The translations under genes were made by a program, and so were the position numbers. This document shows positions 9,166-18,150 of a stretch of 64,000 nt of DNA, one piece after another. Every line of letters starts with the position of its first letter. The stretch's first letter is position 1. The stretch is from Pseudomonas sp. DNDY-54 (GTDB lineage: Bacteria; Pseudomonadota; Gammaproteobacteria; Pseudomonadales; Pseudomonadaceae): positions 3,348,001-3,412,000 of the forward strand of contig NZ_CP082271.1 in NCBI RefSeq assembly GCF_019880365.1. Reading direction: 5' to 3'. The notes beneath the pieces were generated by a model. It was not told the DNA's origin. It saw only the letters and a list, made by a program, of their open reading frames with translations, and made no database searches.

Positions 9166-10248
9166 TTACCTCAATTTCAGCGTAGCGAGACCAACCAGCA
9201 CCAGGATCACCGTAATGATCCAGAAGCGCACAATGACCCGCGGCTCGGGCCAACCCTTGAGTTCGAAGTGGTGATGAATCGGCGCCATGCGGAACACCCG
9301 CTTACCGGTCAACTTGAACGAGGCCACCTGGATCATCACCGACAAGGTTTCCATTACGAACACGCCGCCCATGATGAACAGCACGACCTCCTGCCGAACG
9401 ATCACGGCGATCGTTCCCAATGCCGCACCGAGCGCCAGCGCGCCGACATCGCCCATGAACACCTGTGCGGGATAGGTGTTGAACCAGAGAAAGCCGAGCC
9501 CTGCGCCGATCAATGCACCGCAGAACACGATCAGCTCACCGGCGCCGGGAATATAGGGAATCAGCAGGTAGTCGGCGAAGTTCACGTTGCCGGACAGGTA
9601 ACAGAAGATGCCGAGAGCGCCACCGACCATCACCGTTGGCATGATCGCCAAACCGTCGAGCCCATCGGTGAGGTTGACCGCATTACTAGAGCCGACAATG
9701 ACGAAGTACGTCAGCACCACAAAGCCGATGCCCAGCGGGATCTCGATGTTCTTGAGCAATGGCAGGATGAGCGTGGTTTCGACCGGAGTTTGGGCGGTCA
9801 TATAAAGGAAGACCGCCGCACCGAGGCCGAACACCGATTGCCAGAAATACTTCCAGCGGCTGGGCAACCCGCGTGAGTTCTTCTCGATCACTTTCCGGTA
9901 ATCGTCGACCCACCCAACCGCGCCGAAGAGTAGCGTTACGGCCAGCACCACCCATACATAGCGGTTGGCCAAATCCGCCCAGAGCAGCGTACTAATAGCG
10001 ATAGCGCTGAGAATCAATGCGCCACCCATGGTAGGTGTTCCGGATTTCGACAGATGGGTTTGTGGCCCATCAGTCCGAACGGACTGACCGATCTGACGGA
10101 GCTGAAGCGTCCGGATCAGCCAAGGCCCCATCCACAGGGAAAGCACCAGAGCCGTGAGCACGCCAAGAATTCCACGCAGGGATAGGTACTGGAAGACCGC
10201 GAAGCCTGTGTGGAACCGTTGCAAATACTCGGCGAGCAGCAGCAGCAT
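9166..10248 (-). CDS. mraY: Phospho-MurNAc-pentapeptide transferase MraY
   Basis: MraY moves phospho-MurNAc-pentapeptide from UDP to undecaprenyl phosphate, forming lipid I at the inner membrane. The 360 aa product has about ten transmembrane segments. The family motifs SKSGTPTMGG (residues 69-78), GFVDDY-like GWVDDYRK, NLTDGLDGLA, the catalytic-site region NTYPAQVFMGDVG and MAPIHHHFE are present. The ATG at 10248 overlaps the murF stop as TGATG; the codon just upstream is TTG and less likely to be the start. Confidence 0.98.
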   Translation of the reverse strand: MLLLLAEYLQRFHTGFAVFQYLSLRGILGVLTALVLSLWMGPWLIRTLQLRQIGQSVRTDGPQTHLSKSGTPTMGGALILSAIAISTLLWADLANRYVWVVLAVTLLFGAVGWVDDYRKVIEKNSRGLPSRWKYFWQSVFGLGAAVFLYMTAQTPVETTLILPLLKNIEIPLGIGFVVLTYFVIVGSSNAVNLTDGLDGLAIMPTVMVGGALGIFCYLSGNVNFADYLLIPYIPGAGELIVFCGALIGAGLGFLWFNTYPAQVFMGDVGALALGAALGTIAVIVRQEVVLFIMGGVFVMETLSVMIQVASFKLTGKRVFRMAPIHHHFELKGWPEPRVIVRFWIITVILVLVGLATLKLR

Positions 10249-11624
10249 CAATGTTTCTCCATGCCGGACGCGGTAAGCGCTGTCACGACGTTATCCATCG
10301 CGGCGCTCCGTGATCCCTTGATCAAAATGGTTGTAGCGTTGCCCTGCTCCAGGCGGAGCGCCTCGATCAGGCTTTGCTGATCGGGAAAGTGCCTCCCTCC
10401 GACGCCGAAGGCCTCGACCGCATGCTTCATCAGCGGGCCAACAGCGAATAGCGTGTCGATCTTGCCTGCTGCGTAGCTGCCGACCTCCCGATGGCCCTGT
10501 TCGGCCCAGCTCCCGAGCTCACCCATGTCGCCAAGCGCCAGCACAGTGCGCCCAGCAAACCCGGCCAGCACATCAATTGCCGCACAGATCGAAGCAGGGT
10601 TGGCGTTATAGGTGTCATCAATAAGCCGCACGCCGTTGCTGAGCATCTGCGCGACGCCCCGGCCTTTAACCGGTTGAAGGCTCTCGAGGCCCGCCACGAT
10701 GTGCTCGCCCGCAACACCCAGCGCATCCGCCGCTGCTGCGGCGGCGAGGGCGTTCGCCACGCTATGTCGGCCCAGCAAATTAAGCTGAACACGCACGGAT
10801 CCAGACGGCCCGCTGAGAACGAAGTTTGGACAACCACGCATGTCATAGCCGATCGAAGCGGGGTGGAAATCCGCGAGCGGGCTATGTATGGCGAAGCTCA
10901 CGACACGCTTGCCACCGACCCGCCGCTCCCAGATTGGGTAGGCCGGATCGTCACGATTGAGAACTGCAATGCCATCAGCGCCTAGCCCGTCGAGTATTTC
11001 GCCCTTGGCTTCGACAATTTTCTCCGGCCCGCCAAACTCACCGACATGCGCGGTGCCGGCATTGGTAATCACACTGACATCCGGCTGGGTCAGACCAACC
11101 GTATAGGCTATTTCTCCAACCCGAGACGCGCCCAGCTCGATCACCGCAGCGTCGTGCTGCGCCGCTAGCTCCAGCAACGTCAGGGGAGCCCCGAGGTCGT
11201 TATTGAGGTTGCCCCGAGTGGCCAATACCGCATCGGCGCCATAAGCGGCGCGAAGAATACTGGCGAGCAGCTCCTTGACACTCGTCTTGCCACTGGAACC
11301 TGTGATCGATACGACCGGCCCAGTGAACACGGCGCGATTCAACGCACCCAACTGGCCCAAGGCAATGCGGCTGTCGGCTACCACGATCTGCGGCAGTGAA
11401 ACGTCTGCAATATGTCGTTCGACCAGGGCTGCCACGCAGCCTTGGGCGGCGACGTCCGCCAGGTAGGCGTGGCCATCGAATCGAGGCCCGGTCAAGGCCA
11501 CGAACAGCTGACCCGGCTCGATGGCTCGACTGTCGGTGCTGACCGAAGTGAAGGCCACGTCGGCGCCGATTACCTTGGCCGATAACGGCTGAACCAATTT
11601 GCTAAGGCGCATGGCTTCAAGCAT
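10248..11624 (-). CDS. murF: UDP-MurNAc-tripeptide--D-Ala-D-Ala ligase MurF
   Basis: MurF adds the D-Ala-D-Ala made by DdlB to the UDP-MurNAc-tripeptide, finishing the cytoplasmic precursor. The 458 aa protein has the N-terminal substrate domain (VSTDSRAIEPGQLFVAL), the ATP loop GSSGKTSVKEL near residue 108, and the late motif DDTYNANPAS. ATG 11624 has a GGGGGA ribosome site and overlaps the end of murE by 8 bp. The nine extra upstream codons are unlikely to be translated. Confidence 0.96.
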   Translation of the reverse strand: MLEAMRLSKLVQPLSAKVIGADVAFTSVSTDSRAIEPGQLFVALTGPRFDGHAYLADVAAQGCVAALVERHIADVSLPQIVVADSRIALGQLGALNRAVFTGPVVSITGSSGKTSVKELLASILRAAYGADAVLATRGNLNNDLGAPLTLLELAAQHDAAVIELGASRVGEIAYTVGLTQPDVSVITNAGTAHVGEFGGPEKIVEAKGEILDGLGADGIAVLNRDDPAYPIWERRVGGKRVVSFAIHSPLADFHPASIGYDMRGCPNFVLSGPSGSVRVQLNLLGRHSVANALAAAAAADALGVAGEHIVAGLESLQPVKGRGVAQMLSNGVRLIDDTYNANPASICAAIDVLAGFAGRTVLALGDMGELGSWAEQGHREVGSYAAGKIDTLFAVGPLMKHAVEAFGVGGRHFPDQQSLIEALRLEQGNATTILIKGSRSAAMDNVVTALTASGMEKH

Positions 11625-13080
11625 CGGTATTCCCCCATGCAGCCAGGGCAATTGAAGCCTGGTCGAGATCGGAGAACGGCTGACGCTCCCCTTTTATTTC
11701 CTGATAGTCCTCGTGGCCCTTGCCCGCCAACAGCACGACGTCGGTGGCATCACTGCCAGCGATACACTCGGCGATGGCCTCAGCGCGGCCTGGGATGAAA
11801 ACGGCTCGGCCCGGCGCGCCGAAACCGGCCCGGATCTCGTCGAGAATCTGCATCGGGTCTTCATTTCGCGGATTGTCATCGGTTACTACGACCCGATCAG
11901 CCAAGCGCTCGGCTACTTGAGCCATTAATGCTCGCTTGCCGCGGTCACGATCGCCGCCGCAGCCGAACAGGCACAGCAACTTGCCTTGCGTGTGGGGGCG
12001 CAGTGCCTCAAGTACTTTTTCAAGCGCATCGGGCGTATGGGCGTAGTCCACAACAACCAAGGGCCGATCACCGCCACCCAAACGCTGCATGCGGCCGGCA
12101 GGGCCATCTATGTGGGGCAGCACTGCAAGGATCTCATCCAGCGGATAATCCATGCCCAGCAGTGCGCCTATCGCTGCAAGCACATTGCTAACATTGAAGC
12201 GGCCAAGCAACGGACTACGCAGCGATCGCTCACCCTGCGGGGTAACCAGCCGGGCATGAATCCCATCGTCGTCCAGTCGCGCTTCGGGGCAGTAAAGGTA
12301 AGCCGACGCGTCGGTCAGGCTATACGTGATCAGCCGGCATTCATCATCTTCGACCGCAAGGACACGCCCAAAGGCATCATCCAGGTTGATCACCCGGCAG
12401 CGGAGCCCGGGCATCTTGAACAAACGGGCCTTGACCTCGCCGTACGCCTCCATGGAGCCGTGATAATCCAGGTGATCGCGAGATAAATTGGTGAATACGG
12501 CCACGTCGAACGCCAACGCGGCAACTCGACCCTGAGCCAGGCCGTGAGAGGAAACTTCCATCGCTACAGCACGCGCACCCTGTTGACGCATGTTCGCCAG
12601 GTTTGCCTGCACGCCGATCGCGTCAGGTGTGGTGTGGTGACCGAGCACCAGCTCACCATGGAAACCCGTACCGAGGGTTCCGATGATGCCGCAACGCTCG
12701 CCCAGATGATCCAGGGCCTGAGCAATCAGGTAGGTGACGCTGGTTTTGCCATTGGTTCCAGTGGCACCGGCCAGATGCAGGCTGCGGCTTGGCTCGCCGT
12801 AGAACCGCCCAGCGATGGCAGACAGTTGCTCCGCCAGGTCACGAACCGGAACTAGCACGGCACTCGCGGCAGTCATTTCGACCGCCCCAGCAGCCTCGTA
12901 AGCAACGGCCGCGGCCCCACGAGAGATCGCATCAGCGATATGCACGCGACCGTCCTGCTGATGGCCCGGCACAGCCAGGAACAGATCACCCGGCCGCACC
13001 TTGCGGCTGTCGAGCGTCAGCTCACGGATCAAGGTAGCGCTGGCCGCCTGAGGCAGCAGCTGATTTAGGGGCATCGGCAT
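11617..13080 (-). CDS. murE: UDP-MurNAc-L-Ala-D-Glu--meso-diaminopimelate ligase MurE
   Basis: MurE adds the third peptide residue to the peptidoglycan precursor. The 487 aa length equals the Pseudomonas norm. The ATP loop GTNGKTSVTYL is near residue 110, and the C-terminal motif DDNPRNEDP matches the DNPR(x)E signature associated with meso-diaminopimelate rather than lysine specificity. The ATG overlaps the ftsI stop as TGATG. Confidence 0.97.
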   Translation of the reverse strand: MPMPLNQLLPQAASATLIRELTLDSRKVRPGDLFLAVPGHQQDGRVHIADAISRGAAAVAYEAAGAVEMTAASAVLVPVRDLAEQLSAIAGRFYGEPSRSLHLAGATGTNGKTSVTYLIAQALDHLGERCGIIGTLGTGFHGELVLGHHTTPDAIGVQANLANMRQQGARAVAMEVSSHGLAQGRVAALAFDVAVFTNLSRDHLDYHGSMEAYGEVKARLFKMPGLRCRVINLDDAFGRVLAVEDDECRLITYSLTDASAYLYCPEARLDDDGIHARLVTPQGERSLRSPLLGRFNVSNVLAAIGALLGMDYPLDEILAVLPHIDGPAGRMQRLGGGDRPLVVVDYAHTPDALEKVLEALRPHTQGKLLCLFGCGGDRDRGKRALMAQVAERLADRVVVTDDNPRNEDPMQILDEIRAGFGAPGRAVFIPGRAEAIAECIAGSDATDVVLLAGKGHEDYQEIKGERQPFSDLDQASIALAAWGNTDA

Positions 13081-14807
13081 CAGATTCGCCCTCCCTTGGC
13101 CTTGGCCGCCTCGGCGGTTTGTACCTCGGCAGGTGGCGGCAGGTTGTCTGGCGCAACGTTCATCAAGCGCAATGCGCGAGCTGCTACTTTGCCGAACACC
13201 GGTGCGGACACGAGACCGCCGTAATATCCGCCTTCACTGGGCTCGTCGACGACCACGACAATAGCGATGCGGGGATCAGATACAGGCGCCACGCCTGCGA
13301 AGAACGAGCGATACGCATCCTTGGTGTAACCGCCGGTTCCAGACACTTTCTTCGCCGTGCCGCTCTTGCCTGCGACGTGATAGCCCGGCACCTTCGCTCG
13401 CGCACCACCGCCACCTTCTTCCTCGACGACCGACTGAAGCATCCGCAACACGGTATTAGAAATGGCCTTGTCTATAACCTGGACGCCTTCCTGCGGTCGA
13501 TCCAGGCGCAGCAGTGACAGCGGGACGTTAGTGCCTTCATTACCGAGAACGGCGTAGGCATGGGCAAGCTGGGCAGCGGTCACCGACAAGCCGTAGCCGT
13601 ATGCAAGCGAGGCGGTCTCCGCGTCCCGCCACTTACGATGGTTGGGCAGGTTTCCAACGCGCTCACCAGGAAAACCAAGGCCGGTGGCCTGCCCGAAGCC
13701 TGCCTGATGCATGATCGAATGCACCGGCTCCGGGCCAATATCCAGGGCGATCTTGCTGATCCCGACGTTGCTTGACTTCATGAGGATGCCGGTCAGATTG
13801 AGCATCCCTCCACGGGACACGTCGCGGATGGTGTAGCGGCCGATACGCATCCAGCCCGGCAGAGTGTTGACTACCGACTCTGGCTGATATTTGCCGGTAC
13901 CGAGTGCGGCCGCGATACTGAACGGCTTGACCGTCGAGCCAGGCTCGAACACATCAATCAAGGCACGATTGCGCATAGCCGACGGGGTCAGATTGCGGCG
14001 ATTGTTGGGGTTGTAGGTTGGCTGGTTGGCCATAGCGAGTACTTCGCCGGTCTGCACATCCACCATCACCAGGCTCGCCGCCTTAGCGCCGTATTCCTGC
14101 ACCACCTTTCGCAACTCGCTGTGTGCCAGATACTGCAAGCGGAGGTCGATGGACAATGCCAAGGCCTTCCCGGCCTTAGCGTTCTTCACGACCTGCACAT
14201 CCTTGATCAGCCGCCCACGGCGATCTTTGAGCACCTGACGCTTACCGGGCACGCCAGCCAGCCACTCGTCATACGCGAGCTCCAAGCCTTCTCGGCCACG
14301 ATCATCGATATCGGTGAAACCGACGATATGCGCGGCGACTTCGCCAGCAGGATAGAAGCGACGGAACTCTTCTTGCGAATACACACCGGGAATATTGAGG
14401 TCGAGTACCTGCTGGCCTTGCTCCGGGGTCAATCCGCGCACCAGATAAATGAACTCACGCTCGGCCTGTTCTTTGAGACGCTGCTGCAGAACGGCTGCGT
14501 CTTGCCCCAGCGCCTCGGCCAAGTCTGGCCAGCGTGCCTGGGCTGCTTGAAGTTCTCGTGGGTTGCCCCAGAGCGTGGTGACGGGCGTGCTGACCGCCAG
14601 CGGCTCCCCATGGCGATCGGTGATCAAACCGCGATGTGCCGGAATTGGAATATGCCGAACACTGCGTGCATCGCCCTGATTTTTGAGAAAGCTCTGATCG
14701 ATGACTTGGAGATCGACGATACGCCATGCAATGGCGCCGACCATCAGCGCCAGCAAAGCCAGCACGATGCGAAAACGCCAGGGATAGAGCGCGCCCTGAA
14801 GCCTCAT
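13080..14807 (-). CDS. ftsI: Septal transpeptidase FtsI (PBP3)
   Basis: FtsI is the class B penicillin-binding protein that cross-links septal peptidoglycan and works with FtsW. The 575 aa protein has one N-terminal membrane anchor (about residues 12-30), a pedestal domain beginning HRGLITDRHGEPLA, and a transpeptidase domain. The domain carries the catalytic SxxK motif STVK at residues 291-294, SSN further on, and KSGT near residue 480. This is the main target of anti-pseudomonal beta-lactams such as aztreonam. Its ATG overlaps the ftsL stop (ATGA). Confidence 0.98.
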   Translation of the reverse strand: MRLQGALYPWRFRIVLALLALMVGAIAWRIVDLQVIDQSFLKNQGDARSVRHIPIPAHRGLITDRHGEPLAVSTPVTTLWGNPRELQAAQARWPDLAEALGQDAAVLQQRLKEQAEREFIYLVRGLTPEQGQQVLDLNIPGVYSQEEFRRFYPAGEVAAHIVGFTDIDDRGREGLELAYDEWLAGVPGKRQVLKDRRGRLIKDVQVVKNAKAGKALALSIDLRLQYLAHSELRKVVQEYGAKAASLVMVDVQTGEVLAMANQPTYNPNNRRNLTPSAMRNRALIDVFEPGSTVKPFSIAAALGTGKYQPESVVNTLPGWMRIGRYTIRDVSRGGMLNLTGILMKSSNVGISKIALDIGPEPVHSIMHQAGFGQATGLGFPGERVGNLPNHRKWRDAETASLAYGYGLSVTAAQLAHAYAVLGNEGTNVPLSLLRLDRPQEGVQVIDKAISNTVLRMLQSVVEEEGGGGARAKVPGYHVAGKSGTAKKVSGTGGYTKDAYRSFFAGVAPVSDPRIAIVVVVDEPSEGGYYGGLVSAPVFGKVAARALRLMNVAPDNLPPPAEVQTAEAAKAKGGRI

Positions 14808-15091
14808 GGCGCCACCAACCGGACATCCGCCGCTTCAGGGATCTGCATTTTCAGCTGATCGGTCGCCAGTGTTTCGATTCGGCTATGGGCAGTCCAGGTG
14901 CTTTGCTCCAGGATCAGACGGCCCCACTCGGCTTGCGCCTTATCGCGCACACTCAGTTCGCTGTAGAGTTCATTTAGCAGTTGGCGATTCCAGTGCGCGC
15001 TGTAGGCCACCGCGATCGCCGACAACAGCACGGCAATGAACAGCACCAGCATAAGCAGGCTGCCTTTTGGCATGGAGCGGCGCAACGGCAT
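14804..15091 (-). CDS. ftsL: Cell division protein FtsL
   Basis: FtsL is a small bitopic protein that forms a periplasmic coiled coil with FtsB and activates FtsWI. It has 95 aa from ATG 15091. A GTG one codon upstream is an alternative start. There is one transmembrane segment near residues 12-32 and a heptad-rich periplasmic part (LLNELYSELSVRDKAQAEW). The ATG overlaps the rsmH stop as TGATG. Confidence 0.94.
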   Translation of the reverse strand: MPLRRSMPKGSLLMLVLFIAVLLSAIAVAYSAHWNRQLLNELYSELSVRDKAQAEWGRLILEQSTWTAHSRIETLATDQLKMQIPEAADVRLVAP

Positions 15092-16038
15092 CACCGCAAC
15101 TTCTCCGCGACGCGCATCACCGCACTGCGCGACCGGGGGTTGCCTTTGACTTCTTCGGCTGACGCATACTGCGGTTTGCCTAAGAGTTTCAGGCGCGGAA
15201 CGAACCGCTCTGGAATTATCGGCAGGTCACGCGGCAGGGTATCGGCTTCGCCTTTCGCGTGCCGACGCATGAACTGCTTGACGATGCGATCTTCAAGGGA
15301 GTGAAAGCTAATCACGACCAGTCGCCCACCGACTTCGAGCGCTTCGAGGGCAGCCTCTAGGCCGGCTTCGAGGTCACCGAGCTCATTGTTTATGAAAATG
15401 CGAAGCCCCTGAAAAGCACGAGTCGCCGGGTTCTTACCTTTTTCCCATGCCGGGTTGGCAACCGTCAGCACCTGGGCTAGATCAGCGGTGCGCTCAAAGG
15501 GGCGCTCAAGCCGACGCTGAACCACTGCACGCGCCATGCGCTTGGCGAACCGCTCCTCCCCGTACTCCTTGAATACCCGAGCGATATCATCCTCACTCGC
15601 CGTGGCGATCCACTCAGCCGCGCTGACGCCGCGGCTCGGATCCATGCGCATATCCAACGGTCCGTCGTTGAGAAAACTAAACCCGCGCTCAGGGTCGTCA
15701 AGCTGCGGCGATGAGACGCCAAGATCCAGCAGCACACCACTGAGAGTACCGGTCCAGCCGCGTTCAGCGAGCTCTGAGCCAAGCTCAGCGAAACTTCTCT
15801 GCACAACGACAAAGCGGCCATCGTCGGCCGCCAGTGCTTGCCCCGTAGCGATTGCTAGCGGGTCTTTATCGAAACCGAGCAAACAGCCATCAGGCCCAAG
15901 CTGCCGTAGCAGCAGCCGGCTATGTCCGCCGCGCCCGAAGGTGCCATCCAGATAGCGACCATCCGGGCGCACAGCGAGCGCCGCAACGGCTTCGTCGAGC
16001 AACACGGTCACATGGCTATAGCTACTGGTCTGGTTCAA
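15091..16038 (-). CDS. rsmH: 16S rRNA (cytosine-1402 N4) methyltransferase RsmH
   Basis: RsmH (MraW) methylates N4 of C1402 in the 16S rRNA P site, using S-adenosylmethionine. The 315 aa protein has the SAM-binding GTFGRGGHSR near residue 35, LLDLGVSSPQLD and the conserved C-terminal SFHSLEDR and NPRSRSA motifs. The apparent start is an unusual TTG at 16038 overlapping the mraZ stop (TTGA). No in-frame ATG or GTG lies near it, so translation probably depends on coupling to mraZ. The upstream gene mraZ is standard for the dcw cluster. Confidence 0.96.
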   Translation of the reverse strand: MNQTSSYSHVTVLLDEAVAALAVRPDGRYLDGTFGRGGHSRLLLRQLGPDGCLLGFDKDPLAIATGQALAADDGRFVVVQRSFAELGSELAERGWTGTLSGVLLDLGVSSPQLDDPERGFSFLNDGPLDMRMDPSRGVSAAEWIATASEDDIARVFKEYGEERFAKRMARAVVQRRLERPFERTADLAQVLTVANPAWEKGKNPATRAFQGLRIFINNELGDLEAGLEAALEALEVGGRLVVISFHSLEDRIVKQFMRRHAKGEADTLPRDLPIIPERFVPRLKLLGKPQYASAEEVKGNPRSRSAVMRVAEKLR

Positions 16039-16490
16039 AGGATTAGATCACGCAGTTCTTCCGGCAACGCGCCGGGTTGCTTAATGGCCGCCAGGTCCGC
16101 ATCTGCTTGCGCGTTCCAGTCGTCCTCGTTCCACAGGCTGAACTTATTCAGCTGGCCTACCAGCATGGCCCGCTTATCCAGGCCTGCGTATTCACGTAGA
16201 CGGGGCGGCACTAGCACGCGCCCACTACCGTCCATTTCCAAATCCACCGCATTGCCAATCAGCAAACGCTGCAACCGCCGGCTTTCCTCTCGCAGAGACG
16301 GCAACTCACGGAGCTTGGCTTCGATCTGCTCCCATTCAGGAAGCGGGTAGATACCGAGACAGCGATCGACCGCGTCAATGGTGATGATCAGCTGGCCCTC
16401 GCAGCGCGAAACGAGCTCGTCACGATACCGGCTGGGCATGGCTAGCCGCCCTTTAGCATCGAGACTGATGGCGTTTGCTCCGCGAAACAC
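16035..16490 (-). CDS. mraZ: Transcriptional regulator MraZ
   Basis: MraZ is an AbrB-fold protein with two SpoVT-AbrB domains that binds DNA as a ring-shaped oligomer and, in E. coli, represses its own operon. The 151 aa product begins MFRGANAISLDAKGRLAMPSR, the first copy of the DxKGR motif. The second copy lies near residues 85-105 (LEMDGSGRVLVPPRLREY). The start is GTG at 16490, with GAGGAA about 10 bp upstream. It is the first gene of the dcw cluster and lies just below a promoter carrying MraZ-type repeats. Confidence 0.96.
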   Translation of the reverse strand: MFRGANAISLDAKGRLAMPSRYRDELVSRCEGQLIITIDAVDRCLGIYPLPEWEQIEAKLRELPSLREESRRLQRLLIGNAVDLEMDGSGRVLVPPRLREYAGLDKRAMLVGQLNKFSLWNEDDWNAQADADLAAIKQPGALPEELRDLIL

Positions 16491-16532
16491 GGCTGCGCTT
16501 CCTCTAAATTAGCTCTTCGTATCCATAAAAAC

Positions 16533-16556
16533 CCACTTTGTTCCACTTTCTACCAC
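16533..16556 (-). promoter_or_regulatory. Putative MraZ-binding repeats
   Basis: On the minus strand three GTGG repeats follow each other at exactly 10-bp spacing: GTGGTAGAAA, GTGGAACAAA and GTGGG. E. coli MraZ binds TGGG repeats with 10-bp period upstream of mraZ, so this is very probably the autoregulatory operator. The repeats lie at and just after the predicted transcription start, a position where bound protein would block initiation. Confidence 0.8.
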
Positions 16557-16564
16557 TCGTGCGC

Positions 16565-16594
16565 ACTATAGAAATGCAGCGACCCCACCGTCAA
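16565..16594 (-). promoter_or_regulatory. Promoter of the dcw cluster (Pmra)
   Basis: On the minus strand a TTGACG -35 box (16589-16594) and a TATAGT -10 box (16565-16570) are separated by 18 bp. This is the best sigma-70-type promoter in the window and the only strong one seen upstream of the 15-gene cluster. It ends about 9 bp before the MraZ-type repeats. Confidence 0.8.
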
Positions 16595-16687
16595 GGCGAG
16601 CCTGATGGGAAAAACCCTTATGGGACGGGAATTTAGCTAGCTGAGGAGGGATAAACGGTAAAGCGAGGCACAGAGGCAGGATGCAAT

Positions 16688-16744
16688 ATGAAGACAGCCA
16701 AATACTTGCATCGCAAAGTTAAAGTACTTTGTGAAGAGCAATAA
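16688..16744 (+). other. Possible 18-codon ORF, probably not a gene
   Basis: Between the dcw promoter and rnpB, on the opposite strand to both, there is an 18-codon frame rich in lysine (MKTAKYLHRKVK...) preceded by AGGCAGG about 8 bp upstream. Nothing else supports it: no recognised homolog and a length easily met by chance. The rest of 16600-16780 is AT-richer than its surroundings and shows no strong hairpin with a T-run. Confidence 0.12.
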
Positions 16745-16781
16745 TATTTTGGACTTAAAAGCGGGACGTTGCGAAAAGGTC

Positions 16782-17139
16782 GGAGAGTCGATCTATAAGC
16801 CGGGTTCTGTCGAGGACAGTCATTCCTCTACGGCAGTCATCACTGACTGCCTCTAGCAACCTACCCGGATCCAGCGCGGGCCACGCCAATGGATCCCTAT
16901 TTGGTCTTGCTCCAAGTGGGGTTTACCTAGCCACGGACTGTTACCAGCCGCGCGGTGCGCTCTTACCGCACCTTTTCACCCTTACCGGCGCCGAAGCGCT
17001 TAGGCGGTTATTTTCTGTGGCACTTTCCGTAGGCTCACGCCTCCCAGGCGTTACCTGGCACTTCGCCCTATGGAGCCCGGACTTTCCTCCCTCCCATCCT
17101 GTAAACAGGAAAGGACAGCGACTGTCCAATCGACTCTCC
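16782..17139 (-). ncRNA. rnpB: RNase P RNA (class A)
   Basis: This is the catalytic RNA of RNase P, which cleaves the 5' leader from pre-tRNAs. On the minus strand the 5' GGAGAGTCGAT pairs perfectly with the 3' ATCGACTCTCC to make helix P1, which sets both ends. The conserved P4-forming blocks are present: GAGGAAAGTCCGGGCTCC near the 5' end and ACAGAACCCGGCTTAT near the 3' end. The length of about 358 nt is normal for a pseudomonad. It lies between rsmI and mraZ, a common pseudomonad arrangement. Confidence 0.96.
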
Positions 17140-17146
17140 GGCCGCT

Positions 17147-17175
17147 AGGGTACGTTGCCGGCCCCCGACCTGCAA
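17147..17175 (-). promoter_or_regulatory. Candidate rnpB promoter
   Basis: Minus-strand TTGCAG (17170-17175) and TACCCT (17147-17152) are 17 bp apart. The predicted start site, about 7 bp beyond the -10 box, coincides with the 5' end of the RNase P RNA set by helix P1. The agreement is the main support. Confidence 0.55.
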
Positions 17176-17211
17176 GCTAAGAGCTGCAAGCCCTGCCGAG
17201 AAGAAAGGACG

Positions 17212-18087
17212 CTAGGGGTCGGCATGTTTTTCTTGCAGAGCGAGCTGGTAGAGCAGGTTCTTCTTAACACCCGTGATTTCAGCAGCAAGCGACGCTGCCC
17301 GCTTTACCGGCATTTCCGCCAACAGAAGGCGCAGCACACGAAGCGTATTCGCATCGACCGCGTCATCACCCTGCGGCGCTTCCCAACCACTGATGACCAG
17401 TACACACTCGCCGCGCTGCTGATTGGCATCGGACGCGACCCAGGCGCGCAGCTGCCCCAGGGGCAATCCTTTCAACGTCTCGAACGCCTTGGTCAGCTCG
17501 CGACCCAACACCGCCGGACGATCCGGCCCGAACACTGCTTCCATATCGCTGAGCGAATCGAGAATTCGATGCGGCGCCTCGTAAAAGATCAACGTGCGCG
17601 GCTCTTCTCGCAGATGCTCCAGGCGAGAACGCCGCGCAACCTGCTTAGCAGGTAGAAATCCCTCGAAGATGAAACGATCGGACGGCAAGCCCGCAGCGCT
17701 AAGCGCCGCAACAAGCGCGCATGCACCAGGAAGTGGAACGACCCGTATACCGACTGCACGGGCCTGCCGGACCAGATGGTAACCGGGGTCCGATATCAAT
17801 GGCGTGCCGGCGTCAGATATCAACGCAACGTCTTCACCGGCCAGGAGCCGCCTGAGAAAACGCCCACCCTCGTCGCGCTCATTATGTTCATGACACGCCG
17901 CCAGAGGTGTGCTGATACCGAAGTGCTGCATCAACCGAGCCGAATGACGAGTATCCTCCGCGGCAATCAGTGCTACCTCGGCCAGTACGCGAAGCGCCCG
18001 AGCACTCATGTCCTCGAGATTGCCTATCGGCGTGGCGACTACATAGAGCGTGCCCACCGCGGAATTCACTTCATCTGAAGCAGTCAC
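17212..18087 (-). CDS. rsmI: 16S rRNA (cytidine-1402 2'-O) methyltransferase RsmI
   Basis: RsmI methylates the ribose of C1402, the same nucleotide that RsmH modifies on the base, using SAM. The 291 aa protein has the tetrapyrrole-methylase fold, with GTLYVVATPIGNLEDMSARA at the N-terminus, AAEDTRHSARL and DAGTPLISDPGY. The frame is open 31 codons further up, but GTG 18087 has a GAGGT site 6 bp upstream and gives the family's N-terminus. It is divergent from lpoA. Confidence 0.93.
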   Translation of the reverse strand: MTASDEVNSAVGTLYVVATPIGNLEDMSARALRVLAEVALIAAEDTRHSARLMQHFGISTPLAACHEHNERDEGGRFLRRLLAGEDVALISDAGTPLISDPGYHLVRQARAVGIRVVPLPGACALVAALSAAGLPSDRFIFEGFLPAKQVARRSRLEHLREEPRTLIFYEAPHRILDSLSDMEAVFGPDRPAVLGRELTKAFETLKGLPLGQLRAWVASDANQQRGECVLVISGWEAPQGDDAVDANTLRVLRLLLAEMPVKRAASLAAEITGVKKNLLYQLALQEKHADP

Positions 18088-18113
18088 AGGCGTACCTCGA
18101 CAAGAAAACGGGC

Positions 18114-18119
18114 ATTGTA
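18114..18119 (-). promoter_or_regulatory. Candidate -10 box for rsmI
   Basis: A minus-strand TACAAT lies 27 bp before the GTG start of rsmI. No good -35 hexamer is visible 16-18 bp upstream, so the call rests on the -10 alone. Confidence 0.35.
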
Positions 18120-18150
18120 GCTCGTTTGAAACTCGCAACATCGCTACCCC

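Noticed and set aside
16688..16744. Lysine-rich 18-codon ORF upstream of mraZ as a new small protein
   Set aside because: Too short to exceed chance, no homolog known to me and no promoter of its own seen.
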